From: Sporichthyaceae bacterium
GTDB taxonomy: Bacteria; Actinomycetota; Actinomycetes; JACCUZ01
DNA length: 7,267 nt
Direction: 5' to 3'
NCBI GenBank assembly: GCA_013698395.1
Contig: JACCUZ010000107.1
Span: 1 to 7,267, forward strand
Shown in pieces: positions 1 to 4,711 of the stretch (position 1 is its first letter; the number at the start of each line of letters is the position of its first letter). The notes under the pieces are model-generated. The model searched no databases. It saw nothing but the letters and a program-made list of their open reading frames with translations, and was not told the origin of the DNA. The translations under genes were made by a program, and so were the position numbers.

Positions 1-335
1 GCCCCGACCCGGTCGAACGACAGCGAGTCCGCGAACCCCCGCAGCAGCTGGCTCAGGATCACTCCCGAGTTCCCCCGCGCACCCAGCAGCGCCCCCTGGG
101 CCAGCGCCGCGCAGCGCGCCCCGAGGCCGGCGTCCGGCTCCGCCTCCAGCGCCTCCAACGCCTCCACCGCCGCAGCAACGGTGAGATGGAGGTTGGTGCC
201 GGTGTCACCGTCGGGCACGGGATAGACGTTGAGCTCGTCGATCTCCTCGCGAGCCGCACCCAGGGCATCGCGGCCCAGCACCGCCCAGCGGGTCAGCGCC
301 GACGCGTCCAGGTCACGCAGCCCGGCAGCCGACAT
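1..335 (-). CDS. DAK2-domain (FakA/YloV-like) protein, N-terminal part only
   Basis: The gene is read leftwards from ATG at 335-333 and runs off the window, giving 111 residues of a protein that usually has about 500-560. The visible part is the DhaL/DAK2 nucleotide-binding fold. It carries NVYPVPDGDTGTN at residues 36-48, whose Asp42 and Asp44 match the Mg-ATP-binding aspartates of dihydroxyacetone kinase L subunits. GARGNSGVILSQLLRGF at 85-101 is the second family signature. FakA-type members phosphorylate fatty acids bound to a FakB partner; whether this one does so cannot be told from the N-terminus. The family's neighbourhood (rpmB, often recG) is the same in Bacillus yloV and in actinobacteria, which supports the call. 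The stretch EALEALEAEPD (59-69) is low-complexity. There is no Shine-Dalgarno sequence before the ATG; a -10 element 7 bases away implies a leaderless mRNA. Family call is near certain, substrate is not. Confidence 0.93.
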   Translation of the reverse strand, partial: MSAAGLRDLDASALTRWAVLGRDALGAAREEIDELNVYPVPDGDTGTNLHLTVAAAVEALEALEAEPDAGLGARCAALAQGALLGARGNSGVILSQLLRGFADSLSFDRVG

Positions 336-342
336 GCGCGAG

Positions 343-348
343 AGAGTA
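343..348 (-). promoter_or_regulatory. -10 element of a leaderless promoter for the DAK2 gene
   Basis: On the minus strand TACTCT (348 to 343) fits the actinobacterial TAnnnT -10 consensus. It is followed by seven bases (CTCGCGC) and then the ATG at 335. Transcription would start on or next to the A of the start codon, and no Shine-Dalgarno sequence is present. No convincing -35 hexamer is seen about 17 bases upstream. Confidence 0.5.
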
Positions 349-384
349 GTCGCGGGGTCGGACCCGTGGCCCGGCTCGACGGGC

Positions 385-418
385 TCGGTCGGTTGGCGCC
401 CACGCGCTTCGGTCGGTT
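385..418 (+). repeat. 10-bp direct repeat TCGGTCGGTT over the rpmB promoter
   Basis: Two perfect copies of TCGGTCGGTT lie at 385-394 and 409-418, 24 bases apart start to start. The first ends inside the proposed -35 hexamer and the second ends on the first base of the proposed -10 hexamer. Each copy is itself a TCGG doublet followed by TT. A partial copy (TCGGTCGG) occurs at 611-618 inside rpmB, so chance in GC-rich DNA remains possible. Confidence 0.6.
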
Positions 419-423
419 ACCCT
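393..423 (+). promoter_or_regulatory. Likely rpmB promoter (-35 TTGGCG, -10 TACCCT)
   Basis: TTGGCG at 393-398 and TACCCT at 418-423 (TAnnnT) are separated by 19 bases, one or two more than optimal. Transcription would start near 430, giving a leader of about 62 bases before the GTG of rpmB at 493. The promoter is overlaid by a 10-bp direct repeat. No Zur-box-like sequence is visible. The assignment rests on sequence resemblance only. Confidence 0.5.
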
Positions 424-492
424 GACGTGGTTGCTGGGCCATCGCGTCCGGCCCCGACTCGAGTCCGACCCCACCTCGTCTGGAGATCCGCC

Positions 493-678
493 GTGGCTGC
501 GACCTGCGACATCTGCGGCAAGGGTCCGGGCTTCGGTCACACGATCTCCCACTCTCACCGGCGCACCAAGCGCCGCTTCAACCCGAACATCCAGACCGTG
601 CGCGCACTGGTCGGTCGGACGCCGAAGCGGCTCAAGGTCTGCACCTCCTGCATCAAGGCCGGCAAGGTCACGCAGTAG
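493..678 (+). CDS. rpmB: 50S ribosomal protein L28, zinc-binding form
   Basis: This is a 61-residue protein of the large ribosomal subunit with the complete L28 signature. CDICGKGPGFGHTISHSHRR at 5-24 is followed by RTKRRFNPNIQ at 24-34, then VCTSCIKAG at 49-57. The four cysteines Cys5, Cys8, Cys50 and Cys53 form two CxxC pairs that bind zinc, so this is the C+ form and not the cysteine-free paralogue made under zinc starvation in many actinobacteria. The start is GTG at 493, chosen because GGAG at 482-485 lies 7 bases upstream and because the protein then begins just before the first CxxC as in the family. Longer in-frame extensions to the left do not resemble L28. The stop codon is 3 bases from the stop of the opposing thiL gene, so no rho-independent terminator fits between them. 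Confidence 0.98.
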   Translation: MAATCDICGKGPGFGHTISHSHRRTKRRFNPNIQTVRALVGRTPKRLKVCTSCIKAGKVTQ

Positions 679-681
679 TTC

Positions 682-1644
682 TCAGAACGCCTGCCATCCT
701 GTCGGGCCGGTCCACTTCTGGCCGTCGACGAGCACCCCCTCGCCCTCCTCCACCCGCCCGACCACGCTCCACGCCATCGGCAGGTCCACCTCCGGCGGGA
801 AGCACGCAGCGAGCGCGTGGTCGTCGCCGCCACCGAGCAACCAGTGCATCGGGTCGGCGCTCAGGGCGCGCGCCGTGTCGACGAACTCCTGCGGTACGTG
901 AAACGCGGCCCGCGTCAGGCCGATCCCCACGCCGCTCGACTTCGCGACGTGACCCAGGTCGCGCACCAGCCCGTCACTGACATCGACCATGGCTGTCGCT
1001 CCCAGTGCCGAGGCCCGCGGTCCCTCGGTATAAGGCGGGGCCGGCCTCCGATAGGCCTCCACCAGCGCGCGCGGGGACCGGAAGCCGCGGGACAGCACCG
1101 CGAGCCCGGCGGCTGCCCACCCGAGCCGCCCCGCCACGGCCACCAGGTCACCGGGCAGCGCTCCACCACGGGTGACCGGTGAACGGCCCTCGAGCGAGCC
1201 CAGCGCGGTGACGGACACGGACAGCACCTCGCTGCGTACGACGTCACCGCCGGCCACCGCAGCACCCGCAGTCGACGCCTCCTCGCCGAGCCCGTCGGCA
1301 AGTTCGAGCACCCACTCGAGCGAGCAGTCAGCCGGAACAGCCAGGCCCACCAGCAGCGCGGTCGGCACCGCACCCATGGCGGCGACGTCGGCGAGATTGG
1401 CCGCGGCGGCCCGCGCGCCGACGTCGCTCGCGCTGGACCAGTCACGGCGGAAGTGGCGTCCCTCGACCAGGACGTCCGTGGTGGCGACCACGCGCCCGTC
1501 CGGCGCGGCGACCACGGCCGCGTCGTCACCCGGGCCGAGCAGGACGCCGGCCGGCGGCCCGGCGTCAGCGAGCCGTTGCGTGATGGCTGCGACGAGCGCG
1601 TCCTCACCGAGCCCGCCCACGGTCAGGCCAGCGGTCCCGCTCAC
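682..1644 (-). CDS. thiL: Thiamine-monophosphate kinase
   Basis: ThiL phosphorylates thiamine monophosphate with ATP to give thiamine diphosphate, the last step of cofactor synthesis in the cytoplasm. The 320-residue product has the usual family length and the PurM-like (AIRS) layout. GPGDDAAV at 37-44 and TTDVLVEGRHF at 55-65 bind Mg-ATP. NLADVAAMGA is at 83-92, GGDVV at 132-136 and DVSDGL at 221-226. A glycine-rich GGGDDHAL lies at 271-278, where the family usually has a glutamate before the aspartate (G-G-E-D-[YH]); here it is Asp-Asp, a conservative change. The start is GTG at 1644, supported by a strong GGGAGG ribosome binding site 8 bases upstream. The gene converges on rpmB with a 3-base gap and diverges from the Lrp-domain gene. 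No THI-box riboswitch is seen upstream; the gap is too short and lacks the motif. Confidence 0.97.
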   Translation of the reverse strand: MSGTAGLTVGGLGEDALVAAITQRLADAGPPAGVLLGPGDDAAVVAAPDGRVVATTDVLVEGRHFRRDWSSASDVGARAAAANLADVAAMGAVPTALLVGLAVPADCSLEWVLELADGLGEEASTAGAAVAGGDVVRSEVLSVSVTALGSLEGRSPVTRGGALPGDLVAVAGRLGWAAAGLAVLSRGFRSPRALVEAYRRPAPPYTEGPRASALGATAMVDVSDGLVRDLGHVAKSSGVGIGLTRAAFHVPQEFVDTARALSADPMHWLLGGGDDHALAACFPPEVDLPMAWSVVGRVEEGEGVLVDGQKWTGPTGWQAF

Positions 1645-1652
1645 GCCCTGTG

Positions 1653-1658
1653 CCTCCC
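1653..1658 (-). promoter_or_regulatory. Ribosome binding site of thiL
   Basis: On the minus strand GGGAGG ends 8 bases before the GTG at 1644. It fixes the thiL start at this GTG rather than at the GTG nine codons further in (Val9). Confidence 0.8.
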
Positions 1659-1733
1659 GGTCCGGTAGGTTCGCTCGCGATCGATAGCCCCGTGGAAGGC
1701 ACAGACGGTACTGACCCGCGCCGCCCTTCGAGC

Positions 1734-1739
1734 GAAAGG
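1734..1739 (+). promoter_or_regulatory. Ribosome binding site deciding the Lrp-domain gene start
   Basis: GAAAGG lies 9 bases before ATG 1749 and only 3 bases before ATG 1743. The spacing favours the second ATG as the start. Confidence 0.55.
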
Positions 1740-1748
1740 CCCATGCCG

Positions 1749-1985
1749 ATGGTTGTCCAGGCCTACATCCTGATCCAGACCGAGGTCGGCAAGGCCGCTG
1801 CGGTGGCTCGCGAGATCGGTGAGCTCAAGGGAGTCACCCAGGCCGAGGACGTGACCGGCCCGTACGACGTGATCGTGCGGGCAGAGGCGAGGAATGTCGA
1901 CGACCTCGGCAAGATGGTCGTGGCCCGGGTCCAGGCCATCGACGGCATCACCAGGACGCTGACCTGCCCCGTCGTCCACCTCTGA
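1749..1985 (+). CDS. Stand-alone Lrp/AsnC effector-binding domain (RAM) protein
   Basis: This 78-residue protein (MVVQAYILIQTEVGK...) is only the C-terminal ligand-binding and oligomerisation domain of Lrp/AsnC regulators; the DNA-binding helix-turn-helix is absent. The core shows the expected alternation: a first beta strand (VQAYILIQT, 3-11), a helix (GKAAAVAREIGEL), GVTQAEDVTGPYDVIVRAEA in the middle, and a C-terminal ITRTLTCPVVHL. Family members assemble into octameric rings that bind amino acids at subunit interfaces. Without a DNA-binding domain this one probably senses a metabolite or partners a full-length Lrp; that is inference. Two in-frame ATGs exist, at 1743 and 1749. GAAAGG at 1734-1739 is 3 bases from the first and 9 from the second, and homologues as I remember them begin MVQAYILIQTEVGK, so 1749 is preferred. 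It lies 35 bases upstream of the DUF3515 gene on the same strand. Confidence 0.93.
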   Translation: MVVQAYILIQTEVGKAAAVAREIGELKGVTQAEDVTGPYDVIVRAEARNVDDLGKMVVARVQAIDGITRTLTCPVVHL

Positions 1986-2002
1986 GAGGTCTCCGCGGGG
2001 TC

Positions 2003-2020
2003 GCGCGCCGTCCGGCGCGC
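2003..2020 (+). repeat. Perfect 7-bp inverted repeat abutting the DUF3515 start codon
   Basis: GCGCGCC (2003-2009), loop GTCC (2010-2013) and GGCGCGC (2014-2020) form a perfect all-G/C stem. The stem begins 17 bases after the stop of the Lrp-domain gene and its last base touches the ATG at 2021. No U-tract follows, so it is not a canonical intrinsic terminator. It could partly terminate transcription, protect the upstream mRNA end, or limit translation of the downstream gene. Confidence 0.7.
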
Positions 2021-2464
2021 ATGCAGCGAAGGATCACGGTCGCGGCGTCCGGCCTGCTGCTCGGTGCCTGCTTTTCCGCACCATCGGTGGCGGTGTCGGT
2101 GCCGCCGAGCGCCGGTCCGGCGGCCTGCCCGCGTCTGCACGACGCGCTGCCCGACGATCTCAACGGACATGACCGACGCGAGACAGTCCCGCCCTCCCGG
2201 CGCACGGCAGCGTGGGGAGACCCCCCTCTGCGGCTGCGCTGCGGCGTCGAGCGACCCGCGGGGCTCACCCCGACCGCCGAGGTGCTCGTCGTGAACGGCG
2301 TCGACTGGTTCCTGACCGAGCGCTCGTCGGCGTACGAGTTCACGACGGTTGGCCGCCGAGCCTACGTCGAGCTCAGCGTGCCGAGATCCACCCCGCGCGC
2401 GCAGGCCACCGCACCGCTGGTCGACCTCGCCGCGGCGATCCGGTCCACCGTGCGCCGGATCTGA
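2021..2464 (+). CDS. DUF3515 family protein, putative lipoprotein
   Basis: This 147-residue protein of unknown function matches the actinobacterial DUF3515 family. It has an N-terminal signal with basic residues (MQRRITV), a short hydrophobic stretch and a lipobox-like LGAC, which would make Cys17 the lipidated residue of a membrane-anchored extracytoplasmic protein. The mature part has CPRLHDALP at 36-44, then TAAWGDPPLRLRCGV at 62-76, the family's most recognisable block. Cys36 and Cys74 are a plausible disulfide pair. NGVDWFLTE (92-100) and VELSVPRSTP (116-125) follow. The ATG at 2021 is the only in-frame ATG or GTG near the signal sequence. A GAGAGG at 1984-1989 is too far away unless the intervening hairpin folds. 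It is probably co-transcribed with the Lrp-domain gene and converges on ddl with a 4-base gap. Neighbourhood with ddl hints at an envelope role, unproven. Confidence 0.88.
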   Translation: MQRRITVAASGLLLGACFSAPSVAVSVPPSAGPAACPRLHDALPDDLNGHDRRETVPPSRRTAAWGDPPLRLRCGVERPAGLTPTAEVLVVNGVDWFLTERSSAYEFTTVGRRAYVELSVPRSTPRAQATAPLVDLAAAIRSTVRRI

Positions 2465-2468
2465 TGGG

Positions 2469-3593
2469 TCAGCGCAGACCGGGGCGCCGGGCGAGCGCCG
2501 TCTCGACGAGGCGGTCGACCAGAGCGGGGTAGTCGAGGCCGGAGGCATGCCACATCAACGGGAACATGGACACCGGCGTGAAGCCCGGCATGGTGTTGAC
2601 CTCGTTCACGAGGACCGAGCGGTCGGGTCCGACGAAGAAGTCGACGCGGGCCAGGCCCTCGCACGACAGTGCCTCGAAGGCCTGGATCGCCAGCTGCTGC
2701 ACGGACGCTACGACCTCGGCCGGGAGGTCGGCTGGCACGAGGAGGTCGGTGCCCTCGCCCGGAAGGTACTTGGCCGCGAAGTCGTAGAACTCGTGGCCGC
2801 CGCCGACGACAACCTCCCCGGGCAGGCTCGCGTCCGGAGTGGCGCCATCGATGCCCTCGAGGACACCGCACTCGATCTCCCGACCCTGCACGGCTGCCTC
2901 GAGGACCACCCGCGGGTCGTGCCCGCGAGCCGCCTCCACCGCGGCGTCGAGCTCGTCCGGCCCAGACACCTTGGTGATTCCGACGCTCGAGCCGCCCCGG
3001 GCCGGCTTGACGAACAGGGGATATCCGAGCACCGATGCGGTCTCCCGCACGGCCGCGGGGTCGCTGTCCCACTGTCTCGGTGTCACCACGGCGTACGGGC
3101 CGACAGGCAGCCCGGCCGCCTGCAGCAGCGCCTTCATGTGCCCCTTGTCCATCGCGGCCGCGGAGGCGAAGACACCCGAGCCGACGTAGGGCACACCGGC
3201 GAGCTCGAGCAGGCCTTGGATCGTGCCGTCCTCACCGAATGGACCGTGCAGCAGTGGCAGGACGACGTCGACGTCGCCCATCTCGCGCGGCACCTGGCCG
3301 GGCTCCTGCACGACGAGGCTGCGATGGGTCGGGTCACCGGTCAGGACGACCGTCGCACCTACCCCTTCGACCTCCGGCAGCCGCTCACCGGTGATGACCA
3401 GCCGGTCCGGCTCGTCCGCGGCGAGCACCCAGCGACCCTCACGGGAGATGCCGATCGGGATGACGTCATAGCGCCCCCGGTCGATCGCGGCGAGCACGCT
3501 GCCCGCCGAGACGCACGACACCGCATGCTCGGTGCTGCGACCACCGAAGACGACGGCGATGCGTGGGCGGCCCCCGCGTGGCGTTTCAGTCAT
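2469..3593 (-). CDS. ddl: D-alanine--D-alanine ligase
   Basis: This enzyme joins two D-alanines using ATP to make the dipeptide that ends the peptidoglycan stem peptide. The 374-residue product has the ATP-grasp fold with all family blocks. FGGRSTEHAVS is at 16-26, with Glu22 for the first D-Ala. HGPFGEDGTIQGLLE is at 116-130 and VKPARGGSSVG at 195-205 (ATP-binding lysine Lys196). The omega loop FYDFAAKY at 269-276 ends in Tyr276, the residue that is Phe in D-Ala-D-lactate ligases, so this looks like a normal, glycopeptide-sensitive ligase. ARVDFF is at 315-320, and VNEVNTMPGFTPVSMFP at 329-345 binds metal and the second substrate. The start is ATG at 3593; longer frames upstream are non-homologous. 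No Shine-Dalgarno sequence precedes it, but a TATCGT -10 element lies 8 bases upstream, implying a leaderless mRNA. It converges on the DUF3515 gene and diverges from the PLP-enzyme gene. Confidence 0.97.
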   Translation of the reverse strand: MTETPRGGRPRIAVVFGGRSTEHAVSCVSAGSVLAAIDRGRYDVIPIGISREGRWVLAADEPDRLVITGERLPEVEGVGATVVLTGDPTHRSLVVQEPGQVPREMGDVDVVLPLLHGPFGEDGTIQGLLELAGVPYVGSGVFASAAAMDKGHMKALLQAAGLPVGPYAVVTPRQWDSDPAAVRETASVLGYPLFVKPARGGSSVGITKVSGPDELDAAVEAARGHDPRVVLEAAVQGREIECGVLEGIDGATPDASLPGEVVVGGGHEFYDFAAKYLPGEGTDLLVPADLPAEVVASVQQLAIQAFEALSCEGLARVDFFVGPDRSVLVNEVNTMPGFTPVSMFPLMWHASGLDYPALVDRLVETALARRPGLR

Positions 3594-3601
3594 CGGCCGC
3601 G

Positions 3602-3607
3602 ACGATA
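3602..3607 (-). promoter_or_regulatory. -10 element of a leaderless ddl promoter
   Basis: On the minus strand TATCGT (3607 to 3602) fits TAnnnT. Eight bases (CGCGGCCG) separate it from the ddl ATG at 3593. Transcription should begin within a base or two of the start codon, in keeping with the lack of a ribosome binding site. Any -35 would fall at the start of the opposing gene, and none is obvious. Confidence 0.5.
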
Positions 3608-3619
3608 CCGGCGAACCGG

Positions 3620-3625
3620 GATACT
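3620..3625 (+). promoter_or_regulatory. -10 element of a leaderless promoter for the PLP-enzyme gene
   Basis: GATACT matches four of six TATAAT positions, including A2, A4 and T6. It is separated from the ATG at 3633 by exactly seven bases, all cytosine, so there is no Shine-Dalgarno sequence. The geometry mirrors that of ddl on the other strand within a shared 39-base gap. Confidence 0.45.
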
Positions 3626-3632
3626 CCCCCCC

Positions 3633-4703
3633 ATGACGGAGATCGGTTCGTTGTCCCCCGCCACGATCGCTGTCTCCGCCGGTCGTCCACCACGACGACC
3701 CGACGGGCCGATGAACCCGCCGATCGTGCTGGCCTCGACCTACCACGCCGGTGGTGACGTCGGGTACGGCCGATACGGGAACCCGACCTGGGAGATGCTC
3801 GAGACGGCTGTCGGCGCGCTCGAAGGTGGGGTAGCGACGTCGTTCGCGTCGGGGCTGGCAGCCGTCGCGGCGGTCGTCGACCTGGTTCCGAACGGCGGCA
3901 TCGTGGTGGCTTCCCCGGCGTCCTACTACGGCACGCTCACGCTGCTCACACGACTGGAGGCCACCGGTCGCCTGCGGGTACGCCTGGTTGACCTCACTGA
4001 CCGCGACGCCGGCACCGAAGCTCTCCAGGGCGCCGACCTGTGCTGGGTGGAGAGCCCGACCAACCCGCTGTTGCGCACGGTCGACCTCGACGACCTCGCT
4101 GCCCGGACCGGTGTGGCCGGTGCGATGCTGGCGGTGGACAACACCTTCGCGACACCGATCCTGCAGCGTCCGCTGCAGTCGGGTGCGGACGTGGTGGTGC
4201 ACAGCGCCACCAAGTACCTGTCCGGCCATGCTGACCTGCTGCTGGGGGTCGCGGTGGCCTCTGATGCGGTCCTCGTCGAGCGGCTGGTGGCCTACCGCAG
4301 CACGAACGGCGCCGTCCCGGGAACCGTCGAGTCGTGGCTGGCGCTGCGCGGGCTACGGACCCTGCACGTGCGTGTCGAGCGGGCGCAGTCCAACGCCACC
4401 GAGCTGGTGCGGCGCCTGGGCGAGCATCCCGCTGTCGCGGAGGTGCACTACCCGGGCATCGGGGCGATGGTGAGCGTGGTACTGCACGGGGATGCCGCGG
4501 GCGCCGACGAGGTGGCCGCCTCGACGGAGCTGTGGGTGCACGCGACCAGCCTCGGCGGTGTGGAGTCCAGCCTGGAACGGCGCCGCAAATGGCCTGGCGA
4601 GAACGCTGAGGTGCCCGAGACATTGCTGCGTCTGTCGGTGGGCATCGAGGACGTCGACGACCTGTGGGCTGACCTCGCGGCTGCCCTGGACGGGGCGACC
4701 TGA
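3633..4703 (+). CDS. Trans-sulfuration family PLP enzyme (cystathionine gamma-lyase/synthase-like)
   Basis: This 356-residue cytoplasmic enzyme belongs to the Cys/Met-metabolism PLP family, which makes or breaks C-S bonds in cystathionine, homocysteine or methionine. YGRYGNPTW at 45-53 supplies Tyr45 and Arg47 to the cofactor phosphate of the neighbouring subunit. FASGLAA is at 71-77, a YYGT motif at 98-101 holds the ring-stacking Tyr, and ESPTNP is at 140-145. VDNTFATP at 168-175 contains Asp169 for the pyridine nitrogen, and VVHSATKYLSGHAD at 188-201 has the Schiff-base lysine Lys194. HATSLGGVESS at 303-313 and LLRLSVGIED at 331-340 (Arg333) bind the substrate carboxylate. It is shorter than the usual 380-400: VHYPGIGAMVSV runs straight through where many members have a longer HP-rich loop. 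The exact reaction cannot be assigned. The start is ATG 3633, directly after a -10-like element; MTEIGSLSPATIAVSAGR fits family N-termini. Confidence 0.93.
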   Translation: MTEIGSLSPATIAVSAGRPPRRPDGPMNPPIVLASTYHAGGDVGYGRYGNPTWEMLETAVGALEGGVATSFASGLAAVAAVVDLVPNGGIVVASPASYYGTLTLLTRLEATGRLRVRLVDLTDRDAGTEALQGADLCWVESPTNPLLRTVDLDDLAARTGVAGAMLAVDNTFATPILQRPLQSGADVVVHSATKYLSGHADLLLGVAVASDAVLVERLVAYRSTNGAVPGTVESWLALRGLRTLHVRVERAQSNATELVRRLGEHPAVAEVHYPGIGAMVSVVLHGDAAGADEVAASTELWVHATSLGGVESSLERRRKWPGENAEVPETLLRLSVGIEDVDDLWADLAAALDGAT

Positions 4704-4711
4704 GATGGGCG

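Noticed and set aside
138..171. CCTCC-rich triplet repeat in the DAK2 gene
   Set aside because: It is imperfect and encodes an ordinary Glu-Ala-Leu helix; this is codon bias rather than a true tandem repeat.
229..492. N-terminal extension of L28 upstream of GTG 493
   Set aside because: The extension would cover the promoter region and lacks L28 homology; the GGAG site 7 bases before GTG 493 fits.
678..688. Palindrome GTTCT-C-AGAAC over the rpmB and thiL stop codons, as a bidirectional terminator
   Set aside because: The central loop would be one base and the stem only five pairs, with no U-tract on either strand; it is too short to terminate.
1029..1034. TATAAG on the plus strand inside thiL as an antisense promoter
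   Set aside because: It is AT-rich for this DNA, but no -35-like hexamer lies 16-19 bases upstream, and the bases encode a normal Tyr-Thr in ThiL.
1705..1710. TACCGT on the minus strand as the thiL -10 element
   Set aside because: It fits TAnnnT but has no supporting -35 at normal spacing; the divergent thiL/Lrp gap contains no promoter I can defend on either strand.
2349..3632. Long plus-strand open frame continuing upstream of the PLP enzyme
   Set aside because: Its translation is Arg/His/Pro-rich shadow of ddl on the other strand; homology to PLP enzymes begins only after ATG 3633.
3594..4229. N-terminal extension of ddl into the PLP gene
   Set aside because: The minus-strand frame stays open but has no family resemblance before MTETPRGGRP; the -10 element before ATG 3593 fits the shorter form.
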